Below, in pieces: positions 53,128 through 61,265 of a stretch of 64,000 nt of DNA. Origin of the DNA: Nevskiales bacterium (lineage in GTDB: Bacteria > Pseudomonadota > Gammaproteobacteria > Steroidobacterales > GCA-2729495); the NCBI GenBank assembly GCA_011526045.1, contig WYBE01000010.1, forward strand, positions 1-64,000, given 5' to 3'. The notes beneath the pieces are model-generated. The model was given only the letters and a program-made list of their open reading frames with translations, made no database searches and was not told where the DNA came from. Position 1 is the stretch's first letter, and every line of letters starts with the position of its first letter. Made by a program: the position numbers and the translations under genes.

Positions 53128-53475
53128 GGTCGCGACTGGCGTCGCTCCTACAGCGCAAGCCCACCGCATCGCGCTGAACCCAGCCCTGCAGGAGCGGCGG
53201 GAGCCGCGACCCGACGCGGGTCCTTGTCGCGACTGGCGTCGCTCCTACAGCGCAAGCCCACCGCATCGCGCCGAACCCAGCCCTGCAGGAGCGGCGTGAG
53301 CCGCAACCCGGCGCGGCGCTGACCACCCGCGGCGCTGAACGAAGCCCCGTAGGAGCGGCGTGAGCCGCGACCCGGCGCGACGCTGACCACCCGCGGCGTT
53401 GAACGAAGCCCTGTAGGAGCGGCGTGAGCCGCGACCCGACGCGGGTCCTTGTCGCGGCTTGCGCCGCTCCTACAA
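53128..53475. repeat. REP array before the spermidine-synthase-like gene
   Basis: GTCGCGACTGGCGTCGCTCC elements lie at about 53130 and 53227, and GTAGGAGCGGCGTGAGCC partners follow at about 53284, 53348 and 53412. A last hairpin half at 53450-53474 touches the coding region. It shares the AGCGCAAGCCCACCGC spacer with the array at 49469. Confidence 0.92.
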
Positions 53476-53508
53476 TGGCCGCTTTGGTTCATCGGTCAGG
53501 TCAGCCTC

Positions 53509-56500
53509 TTGAGCTCATCGGACTCCGCCCTGCCGCGCGGGCTGCTCGGCACGCTGGCGTTGTGCTTTTTTCTCTCCGGCTTCGCCGCGCTGCTCTACCA
53601 GACGGCCTGGCAGCGCGCCTTCTCCGTGGTGTTCGGCACCTCCGAGCTCGCCGTGGCCACCGTGCTCGCCGTCTACATGGCCGGCCTCGCCCTCGGGGCG
53701 GCGCTCGCCGAGCGCTTCCTCGCCCGCATTCGCCGCCCGGTGCGCGTCTACGGGCTGCTCGAGGCGGGCATCGGTGCCACCGCGTTGCTCGTGCCCTTCG
53801 CGCTCGGCTGGGCGCAGGAGCTCTACGCCGCCGTGCTCGGCCACCAGCCGCTGCCGCCCGATGCGCGCGGGCTCGGCCAGTCGCTGTTCTACGTGCTCGC
53901 CGGCTTTCTCATCCTGGTGCTGCCCACCGCGCTGATGGGCGCCACGCTGCCGATCCTGATGCGCTCGGTGGTGCGCCGCGACGCCGAGGTCGGCCCGCGG
54001 GCCGCGCTCCTCTACGGCATCAACACCGCAGGCGCCGTGGCCGGTGCGGCGCTCGGCGGCTTCGTGCTGCTCGGCGCGCTCGGCCTGCACGGCACCGTGC
54101 TGCTCGGCGTGGCGGTCAACGCGCTGGTGTTCCTCCTCGCCGTGGCGCTCTCCCGCCGCGCCCTGCCGCTCGCACCTGCCGCGGCCGCAGACCCCGGCGC
54201 CGCGCCCGATCCCACCTTCCTCGCCGCCTGCCTCGCCCCGCTCCTTCAGCCGCAGGGCTGGCGCCGCGCGCTCGGTGCCCAGCCGGCCTGGATCCTGCCG
54301 GTGATGGCGCTCTCCGGGGCGGCCACCTTCACCTACGAGGTGCTCTGGACGCGCCTGCTCAGCCATGTCGTCGGCGGCAGCATCTTCGCCTTCGCCACCA
54401 TGCTCGCCGCCTTCCTCGCCGGCATCGCCCTCGGCGGCGGGCTCGCCGGGCCATTCGCCCGCTCGCGCGCCCAGGCCACCACCAGCTTCATCGTTGCCCA
54501 GGGCGCCATCGCGCTCATCTCGCTCGCCATCTTCGTCTTCCTCGACGCGCTGCTGCCCGCCAGCCGCGGCCTCGGCGTCAACATCGCGCTGGCCACCGCC
54601 GTGCTGCTGCCCCCGGCGGTGGCCATCGGCGCCACCTTCCCGCTCGCCGTGCGCATCCTCAGCCCCGACGAGCGCCTCGCCCCGCGCTGTACCGCCCGCC
54701 TCTACGCCTGGAACACCGTCGGAGCCATCGCCGGGGCGCTCATCGCCGGCTTCTGGCTCATCCCCACCCTCGGCTTCGAGGGCGCCATCCGCGTCATCGT
54801 CACCCTCAACCTCGCCCTCGCACTCGCCGTCACCCTGCTCATCCGCACACCTTCCCTCCCGCTCGCCACCGCCTGCGCCGCCGCGCTGGCCGGCATCGTT
54901 CTCTACCAACCCGCGCGACCCACCGCCGTGCTGCGTACGTCCTACGTGATGTCAACAGCGATCAGTGGGGGAAAGGATCTCTACTTCGGCGTTGGCCGCA
55001 GCAGCACGGTGCGCCTCGCCGAGCAAATCGCGGGTTACCGGATCTTCAACAACGGGCTGACGGAGGCGCAAATCTTCGCGCATGGTGCGCCTCCAGCCTT
55101 CGACTCCGGCAACTGGCTCAGCGCACTACCGGTCGTGGCGCGTCCGGGGGCACGCTCCATGCTGGTGGTCGGCTTCGGCGGTGGCGTAGTCGTCGAGCGT
55201 CTCGCGCCCACCCTCACCGAGGTACACGTGGTCGAGCTCGAGGAGAAGGTCATCACCGCCAACCGCCTCATCGCCGCCACCCGCAACCACGATCCGCTCG
55301 CCGACCCGCGCCTCACCGTCATCATCAACGACGCCCGCAACGCCCTGCGCCTCACCGAGCGGCGCTACGACATCATCGTCTCGCAGCCCTCCCACCCCTG
55401 GACTGCCGGCGCTTCGCACCTGTTCACCACCGAGTTCGCCGCGCTCGCCCGCTCGCGCCTCACCGAGGGCGGCGTCTTCCTGCAGTGGATGGACGCGACC
55501 TTCCTGGATGCCGCCATGCTAAGGGCGCTGACCGCCACGCTGACGGAAATCTTCCCGCAGGTGCGGCTCTACAACCCGCAGTCGACGGACCTGCTGTTCG
55601 TCGCATCGGATTCGCCGCTGGACCTGGAACGTTCCCTCACGACCGCCGCGAACCAGCCAGCGCTCGCCGGTTATCTCGCGAGTGTCGGGATCGCCAGTCG
55701 CGAGGACCTGCTCGCCACGCTGGTGCTCGACGAGCGCGCAGCACGACGCTTCGCAGCCGACGCGCCGGCGAGCACGGATGACTTCAACCTCATGGCCACT
55801 CGCAGCCGTTCCCAGGCCGACGGTCTTTCGCTGGATGGCCTCTACGAAGCCATCGGCGACATCGACCCGCTCGCGGATGCCGCTTTCTGGAGCCAGGTTA
55901 CGGCGGACGCGCAGCCCCCGGATTTTCTGTATCTCGCCTCCCGGGTTGCGATGCGACAGGCAACCCAGCGGCGTCTGCCCGGATGGCATGCCGCCACCGG
56001 CGATCCACAAGTCGCGCTGCGCATCGGCGCCATCGCGGCGTTGGCCGGGGGCCAGCCACAGGAAGCGCAGCGGCTGTTCGACGAAATCCTGCGCGCCGAC
56101 CCGGACGACCAGGCGATACGCTGGCTGTTGGTGTCGACCCGGCTCGCGGAGGTCCTCAACGGCATGGCGCCGCGCGCCCTGCGCAGCGAGGCGGACAAAC
56201 TCACTGGCACCCCGGCCGCGGTGCTCGCCGGGCTGCGCCACGAGCAGCGGGGCGACTGGCCCGCGGTGGCCGCGCTCGACCCGCTGCTCGCCGCCGCGCA
56301 CCCGGCCGATCCCTGGTACCTCCCAGCAAACCGCCTGCGTGCCGGCTGGCGTCTGCAGCCCGGCACGACAGAACGCACCGCACGCGCGGCTGAAGCACTC
56401 GTGCTCGTGGATCAGTTGGCCACGATGCGGCTGGACATACCGCTGCTATTCCAGCGCACGGCGGCGGCGGAGCTGACGGGCAATGCACCGGCCGCACTTG

Positions 56501-56703
56501 AATCGCTCGCGATAGTTCTGGAGCGGATCAGTGGCGGGTTGTCCCGAAGCAGTGCCGAGGATCCCGAGCGGGTCCGGATGCGCGACACCTTCCGGGCCGC
56601 GGAAAGCTTCCTACAGGCGCATCCGGCGTGGCGCGACCAGCCGCGTGGGCCGCTCATTTTTGCGTTCGCGGAGAACCTGCAGGCGCAGTTCGACCGGCCC
56701 TGA
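53509..56703 (+). CDS. Membrane-embedded spermidine-synthase-like protein with helical tail
   Basis: I start at a TTG (53509), giving 1064 aa. An in-frame TTG at 53449 lies inside the REP element and would add 20 residues. Residues 1 to about 450 form many transmembrane helices, in two MFS-like halves (LALCFFLSGFAALLYQTAWQ; MALSGAATFTYEVLWTRLL). A spermidine-synthase-like domain follows: MLVVGFGGGVVVERLAP, VHVVELEEKVI, and RLTVIINDARNAL. The aminopropyltransferase Asp motif is replaced by YDIIVSQPSHPWTAGASHLF, as in the non-canonical membrane branch, so polyamine synthesis is doubtful. The C-terminal about 250 residues are helical repeats (TPR-like: GGQPQEAQRLFDEILRADPD). The function is unknown. 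Confidence 0.85.
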   Translation: MSSSDSALPRGLLGTLALCFFLSGFAALLYQTAWQRAFSVVFGTSELAVATVLAVYMAGLALGAALAERFLARIRRPVRVYGLLEAGIGATALLVPFALGWAQELYAAVLGHQPLPPDARGLGQSLFYVLAGFLILVLPTALMGATLPILMRSVVRRDAEVGPRAALLYGINTAGAVAGAALGGFVLLGALGLHGTVLLGVAVNALVFLLAVALSRRALPLAPAAAADPGAAPDPTFLAACLAPLLQPQGWRRALGAQPAWILPVMALSGAATFTYEVLWTRLLSHVVGGSIFAFATMLAAFLAGIALGGGLAGPFARSRAQATTSFIVAQGAIALISLAIFVFLDALLPASRGLGVNIALATAVLLPPAVAIGATFPLAVRILSPDERLAPRCTARLYAWNTVGAIAGALIAGFWLIPTLGFEGAIRVIVTLNLALALAVTLLIRTPSLPLATACAAALAGIVLYQPARPTAVLRTSYVMSTAISGGKDLYFGVGRSSTVRLAEQIAGYRIFNNGLTEAQIFAHGAPPAFDSGNWLSALPVVARPGARSMLVVGFGGGVVVERLAPTLTEVHVVELEEKVITANRLIAATRNHDPLADPRLTVIINDARNALRLTERRYDIIVSQPSHPWTAGASHLFTTEFAALARSRLTEGGVFLQWMDATFLDAAMLRALTATLTEIFPQVRLYNPQSTDLLFVASDSPLDLERSLTTAANQPALAGYLASVGIASREDLLATLVLDERAARRFAADAPASTDDFNLMATRSRSQADGLSLDGLYEAIGDIDPLADAAFWSQVTADAQPPDFLYLASRVAMRQATQRRLPGWHAATGDPQVALRIGAIAALAGGQPQEAQRLFDEILRADPDDQAIRWLLVSTRLAEVLNGMAPRALRSEADKLTGTPAAVLAGLRHEQRGDWPAVAALDPLLAAAHPADPWYLPANRLRAGWRLQPGTTERTARAAEALVLVDQLATMRLDIPLLFQRTAAAELTGNAPAALESLAIVLERISGGLSRSSAEDPERVRMRDTFRAAESFLQAHPAWRDQPRGPLIFAFAENLQAQFDRP

Positions 56704-56737
56704 GGAAGCGCCAGCGGTGACCGACACGGTAGTCGAC

Positions 56738-57125
56738 CCTGCATGGTCGCGGCGTCGCGGCTGGGCAGCACCCGGTAGGAGCGACGGCAGTCGCGACCTG
56801 TGCAGGAGCTTGCGGTTTGTCGCGACCAACGCCCTGTCGCCGAAGCCCTGTCGCGGCTGGCGCCGCTCCTACACGGCTGCGCGCGGCGCGGCGGTGGGCC
56901 AGCGCGACGTTCGGCGCGGCGGGTTGGGCAGCACCCGGTAGGAGCGACGGCAGTCGCGACCTGTGCAGGAGCTTGCGGTTTGTCGCGACCAACGCCCTGT
57001 CGCCGAAGCCCTGTCGCGGCTGGCGCCGCTCCTACACGGCTGCGCTCGGCGCGGCGGTGGGCCAGCGCGACGTTCGGCGCGGCGGGTTGGGCAGCACCCT
57101 GTAGGAGCGACGGCAGTCGCGACCA
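56738..57125. repeat. 163-bp tandem repeat with REP hairpins
   Basis: GGGCAGCACCC/TGGTAG-type marks occur at 56763, 56926 and 57089, exactly 163 bp apart. The two full units differ by only a few bases. Each contains GTAGGAGCGACGG, a TGTGCAGGAGCTTGCGG stretch and a GTCGCGGCTGGCGCCG hairpin. The same unit type recurs at 60.9-61.2 kb. Confidence 0.93.
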
Positions 57126-57149
57126 TGCAGCCGACCGCGGATCGGGGCG

Positions 57150-59567
57150 TTACGGGTTGCTGGCCGCGGGACCCTTCAGGTTGGCGAGCGCCTGGCGCGC
57201 CTCGGCAGCACCGGCGAGGTCGTCGCCACCGGTGGCGAGCGCCTGCTCGAGCAGCGGCCGGCCCTTGTCCGGTTGCCCGACAGCCAGGTAGGCCATGCCA
57301 AGGTGGTATTGCACCACCGGGACATCGGTGAGCGCGGCAGCCGCCTGCTCAAGGTACGGCACGGCCTCTTTCGCCTTGCCGCTCCGGTAGTACGCCCAGC
57401 CGACGGTGTCCATCACGCCCGGGTCCTTGCTGTTCGCGAGCTTCTCGGCCATCTTCACGGCGCGCTTCAGGCTCGCCGGGTCCTGGTAACGATACTCGAG
57501 CAGCGTCGAGGCGAGATCGTTCGCCGGCCACTCGAGCTGCGGATTCGCCGCGAGGATCTCCTCGTAGAGCGCCATGGCATCATCGACCCGCTTGAGCCCC
57601 TGGTAGGCGGCACCCAGCCGGAAGCCGAGCTGCGCATTGCCGGGCAGCGCCTGCAGGCCACGGCGCAGGGCCGCGAGGTGCTCGTCGGATGTCGCCGGGT
57701 ACAACTCCGCCATGGCGACCCAGGCACCGACCATCCGCGGCTGGTCGGCGAGCAGCGCCTCGAGGACTGAGACCGCCTCCTTCGTCTTGCCTTCACGCCC
57801 GAGTGCTGCCCCGAGCGCCAGGCGCACGTTCACCGCCTTCGGGTCCGTCTGCACGCGCCGGCGCAGCTCGGCGATCGCCTCCGCCTGCTTGCCCTGCGCG
57901 GCCAGCGAGCGGACCAGCCCCTGCAGCATCAGCGCGTCATCGGGGCTCTTGCCGAGCGCCTGCGCGTAGGCGGCCGTAGCATCCGCGAAGCGTCGCTGGC
58001 CCTCGAGCACCTGGCCAAGCTGGTAGGCGCCGATGCCGGTCGGGTCCTCGCCGGAGACGAGCCGCCGCGCTTCGGTCTCGGCCGTGTCCAGGTCGCCGCG
58101 CATGACCAGCGCTTCGGTCAGGAGCGCGCTCAGTTCGACGTTCTGCGAATTGGCCTCGGCGAGCTGGCGCAGGACTTTCTCCGCCTCGGCCAGCGCGCCG
58201 CTGCCCGCCGCAGCGTTCAGGTACTCGCGCGCCGCATCCGGGTGATTCGGGTTGACGTCGAGCAGCCGGCGATAGGCATCGCGGGCCAGCGCCATGTCGC
58301 CGTTGCGCTCGTGCACGCGCGCCAGCAGCAGCAGCGCGTTCTGGTTGTCCGGCTCGCGGCGCAGCACGCCGCGCAGCGCCGCCACCGCATCCTGGTACTG
58401 ACCGTCGGCGAACAGGAGGCCGGCGCGCATCAGCAAGGCGTCCTTGTCGTCGGGCGCGTCGGCGAGGACGCCCTGCAGATATTCGTTCGCGCCCTTGACG
58501 TCGCCGTCGCGCAGGCGCTGCGTGGCGAGCCGGTTGCGGCCCGCCAGGCCCTGCTCCGAGCGCGGGTCCATGGCAATGGCCTTCTCCAGGGTGGCGACGG
58601 AGTCCTCGCGCCGGCCCTGCTCGTCATAGAACTTGCCGAGCGCGATCTGCAGGCGCTGGTTGTCCGGCTCGTTCTCGATGAAGCCCTTGAGCGCCTCCTC
58701 GACCGCCTGCGGCGAGCGCTGCCGGCCGAGGAAGGTGATGAGCGCGACGCGCCCGCCCGTATCCTTGGCGTCGGTTTCCGTGGCGGCCATGCCGCGCAGG
58801 ATCTTCTCGGCCTCGTCCTTGCGGCCCTGCGCGGTGTACAGGCGAGCCAGCCGGATGCGGTAGGAGCCTTCCTCCGGCATGGCCTCGGCCAGCGTCTTGA
58901 GTTCTTGTTCCACCTCGGCGGGCCGGTTTTGCTGCTCGAGGATCATCAGCTTGACCTCGTGCATCAGCTTCGCGTCCGCGGGCGGCACGCGCGCAAAGCC
59001 CGCGTCGAGCAGCGCCAGGGCCTTCTCCGGATCGACCGGCGCGTGCACGTTGGCCTCGAACGCCAGCGCCACCGCATTGTCCGGCTCGCGCGCGAGCGCC
59101 TCGCCGACCTCGCGCAACGCGCCTTCGCGGTCCCCCTGCTGCAGCAGCACCTGCGCCTGCAGCAGGTGTGGGCCGGCCTCGTCCGGCGCCAGCTCCAGCG
59201 CGGCTTTCGCCTGCGCCGCGGCTTCCTCGTAGGCCTGGCCGAACAGGTACAGGGTGCCCAGCTTGACACGGGCCTCCCACATCGCGGGATCGGCGTCCAC
59301 CGCCACCAGCAGGTGGCCGAGCATGTCGCGCGGCTTTTCGTCCTTCTCGGCGATCAGCGCCAGCAGATACCGCGCCCGCGCGTTGCGCGGCTGCACCTGC
59401 GCGGCGTTCTTCGCTTCGAGCTGGGCGCGGGGGTAGTCGCCGGCGTCGAAGAACTGCTGCGCCTTCGCGAGATACTCCGCCGCGCGCTCCTCCGGCGGGC
59501 TGCAGGCCGCCAGCACCAGGCCGGCGGCGAGCGCCAACAGAACGTACCGCAGTTGTCTCAGTGCCAC
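57150..59567 (-). CDS. Large TPR lipoprotein, PrsT-like
   Basis: From a GTG at 59567 (AGGAAAT upstream) the product is 805 aa. The signal peptide ends in a lipobox (LRYVLLALAAGLVLAACSPP, Cys near residue 22), so it is an envelope lipoprotein. Nearly all of the rest is tetratricopeptide repeats, about 20 by eye (AAEYLAKAQQFFDAGDYPRA, ARVHERNGDMALARDAYRRL, TVGWAYYRSGKAKEAVPYLE and others). Size, anchor and repeat density match the PEP-CTERM-system TPR lipoprotein PrsT, which accompanies exopolysaccharide/exosortase loci. The flanking PEP-CTERM-like paralog supports this, but no other Prs genes are in the window. It is probably a scaffold for export or assembly at the envelope. Confidence 0.85.
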   Translation of the reverse strand: MALRQLRYVLLALAAGLVLAACSPPEERAAEYLAKAQQFFDAGDYPRAQLEAKNAAQVQPRNARARYLLALIAEKDEKPRDMLGHLLVAVDADPAMWEARVKLGTLYLFGQAYEEAAAQAKAALELAPDEAGPHLLQAQVLLQQGDREGALREVGEALAREPDNAVALAFEANVHAPVDPEKALALLDAGFARVPPADAKLMHEVKLMILEQQNRPAEVEQELKTLAEAMPEEGSYRIRLARLYTAQGRKDEAEKILRGMAATETDAKDTGGRVALITFLGRQRSPQAVEEALKGFIENEPDNQRLQIALGKFYDEQGRREDSVATLEKAIAMDPRSEQGLAGRNRLATQRLRDGDVKGANEYLQGVLADAPDDKDALLMRAGLLFADGQYQDAVAALRGVLRREPDNQNALLLLARVHERNGDMALARDAYRRLLDVNPNHPDAAREYLNAAAGSGALAEAEKVLRQLAEANSQNVELSALLTEALVMRGDLDTAETEARRLVSGEDPTGIGAYQLGQVLEGQRRFADATAAYAQALGKSPDDALMLQGLVRSLAAQGKQAEAIAELRRRVQTDPKAVNVRLALGAALGREGKTKEAVSVLEALLADQPRMVGAWVAMAELYPATSDEHLAALRRGLQALPGNAQLGFRLGAAYQGLKRVDDAMALYEEILAANPQLEWPANDLASTLLEYRYQDPASLKRAVKMAEKLANSKDPGVMDTVGWAYYRSGKAKEAVPYLEQAAAALTDVPVVQYHLGMAYLAVGQPDKGRPLLEQALATGGDDLAGAAEARQALANLKGPAASNP

Positions 59568-59621
59568 GGGTGGATTTCCTGACTGAACCGGAGCGGTGAT
59601 TATGGCCCGCCGCCAAAAAAA

Positions 59622-59648
59622 GAAAACCCCGCACGAGGCGGGGTTTTC
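59622..59648 (-). terminator. Rho-independent terminator
   Basis: An 11-bp stem GAAAACCCCGC/GCGGGGTTTTC with a 5-nt loop is followed on the minus strand by seven T (59621-59615). It terminates paralog B just before the TPR lipoprotein gene. It closely resembles the terminator of paralog A. Confidence 0.93.
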
Positions 59649-59679
59649 CCAGCGTAGCGAATCGCTGTCTACAGGCGTC

Positions 59680-60441
59680 TCAGGCCGCAACCCGCCGGCG
59701 AATCCAGCCGAGCAGGCCCAGCGCCGAGCCGAACAGCCAGACCGCAGCCGGCACCGGCACAACGTACTGGAAGGTCATGTAGTTCGCGCCATTGGCGGTG
59801 ATGTCGGTGAAGTTGCTGAGGACGAAGGTGCCGGACCCGATGTCACCCAGCACTTCCCACTGGATGAACGCACCATCGGTCGCGTCGCAGCCGCCGCCGC
59901 CAGCATTGTTCGTCAGCCCGCGCGGGTTGCCGGTGCTGCTGTCGTCGCCGCCGAGGGTACGGCTCACGCAGCTCGCGTCGCCGCCGACATTGTAGGCAAT
60001 CGCGCTGTCGAAGCTGGTGTTGCTGCCGCCTGAGATGTCGATATTGCCACAACCGTGCGCGCCCACGAGAGCGAGGAAGTTGCCCTCTTTGCACTCGTAG
60101 TCCGTAGCGCTGGTGGTGTTGGTACCGGTGTTGATCACGAGGTCAGTGACCTTGTCACCGATGATCGACGAGGCGAACGGACTGCTACCGATGTGTGTCG
60201 TGCCAAAGTACAGGCCCGTGCCGGTGAGCGTGGTGCCGTCCCAGTCCCAGGTGGCAGTCGAAGCCACGGCGCCGACCGCCGTGCCGCCGGGGCACATCAT
60301 GCCGCAGGCGTTCGATCCATCCCAGATCAGGGTGCTGACACTGGTGCCAGACTTCTGGTTATGCGATACGAGCGTGACCGGTACCGCCATCGCGGCGCCC
60401 GCAGTCATGAACATCATCACTGCAAAAATTACTTTCTTCAC
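59680..60441 (-). CDS. Secreted PEP-CTERM-like protein, paralog B
   Basis: This 253-aa product starts at a GTG (60441) with GGAGG upstream, exactly as paralog A does. The signal peptide is nearly identical (KKVIFAVMMFMTAGAAMA) and the mature body shares almost every motif with paralog A, including all the cysteine segments. Differences cluster around residues 85-110, near residue 220, and at the end, where the tail VPVPAAVWLFGSALGLLGW followed by IRRRVAA replaces VPLPAAAWLLAPAVLAAGRF. This gene has the more typical PEP-CTERM ending. It probably arose by duplication followed by replacement of the sorting tail. A C9 run (G9 on the coding strand) lies 130 bp upstream. Confidence 0.85.
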   Translation of the reverse strand: MKKVIFAVMMFMTAGAAMAVPVTLVSHNQKSGTSVSTLIWDGSNACGMMCPGGTAVGAVASTATWDWDGTTLTGTGLYFGTTHIGSSPFASSIIGDKVTDLVINTGTNTTSATDYECKEGNFLALVGAHGCGNIDISGGSNTSFDSAIAYNVGGDASCVSRTLGGDDSSTGNPRGLTNNAGGGGCDATDGAFIQWEVLGDIGSGTFVLSNFTDITANGANYMTFQYVVPVPAAVWLFGSALGLLGWIRRRVAA

Positions 60442-60820
60442 GTTAGTCCTCCAGAACGAATGTTGGCAGATCACTCTTCTATACACGTCCGGAGAGGCAG
60501 TTCCCACACTCTGCGTCTGGCTGGCCGCGCACGCTGGCGAAGCTGCCAAATCTGATTGGGGTTCTGCAATCCCCCCCCCGGTCTCTTCCTCTTACTTCTC
60601 TACAGGGGCATTGCTTTGTTTATACCCCCGGGGGCTTCTACTTATTGCCCCGGTGCGTGAACTCTACTCCTCCCGGCTTGCCGTGCAAGCCTTCCTTTAC
60701 ATAATTGTTGCCAGTCTGCTCATTGCTGCGAAGCGCCCCCGGACAGCCGCTTCTCCGCGTTTCCCCGGCAGCTCAGGCGGCACCTGCGCCCGGGGCCGTT
60801 ACCGGTTGAAATGACTGGGC
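60442..60820. other. Gene-free promoter region of paralog B
   Basis: No gene was seen. A run of nine C (60571-60579; G9 on the minus strand) and an AT-richer stretch at 60580-60730 are the only notable features. Sequence upstream of paralog B is unrelated to that upstream of paralog A. Confidence 0.6.
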
Positions 60821-60824
60821 AGCG

Positions 60825-61245
60825 TCGCGGTCGCGGCTGGCGCCGCTCCTACACGGCTGCGTTCAGCGCGGCGGTGGGCCAGCGCTGCGTTCGGCGCGGC
60901 GGGTGGGCCAGCACCCTGTAGGAGCGACGTCAGTCGCGACCTGTGCAGGGGCTTGCGGTTTGTCGCGACCAACGCCCTGTCGCTGAAGCCCTGTCGCGGC
61001 TCACGCCGCTCCTACGGCGCTTCGTTCGGCGCGGCGGTCGGACAGCACCCTGTAGGAGCGACGTCAGTCGCGACCTGTGCAGGGGCTTCCGGTGTGTCGC
61101 GACCAACGCCCTGTCGCTGAAGCCCTGTCGCGGCTCACGCCGCTCCTACACGGCTGCGTTCGGCGCGGCGGGTGGGCCAGCGCTGCGCTCAGCGCCGCGG
61201 TCGGACAGCACCCTGTAGGAGCGACGTCAGTCGCGACCCGGTGTG
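60825..61245. repeat. REP array
   Basis: GTAGGAGCGACGTCAGTCGC elements occur at about 60918, 61052 and 61216, alternating with GTCGCGGCT(C/G)-CGCCGCTCCTAC hairpins. The units share TGTGCAGGGGCTT, GTTTGTCGCGACC and AACGCCCTGTCG with the 163-bp array at 56.7 kb. The array runs up to the stop of the TonB receptor gene. Confidence 0.92.
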
Positions 61246-61265
61246 CCGGTGGCCGGCGGAGGCGC

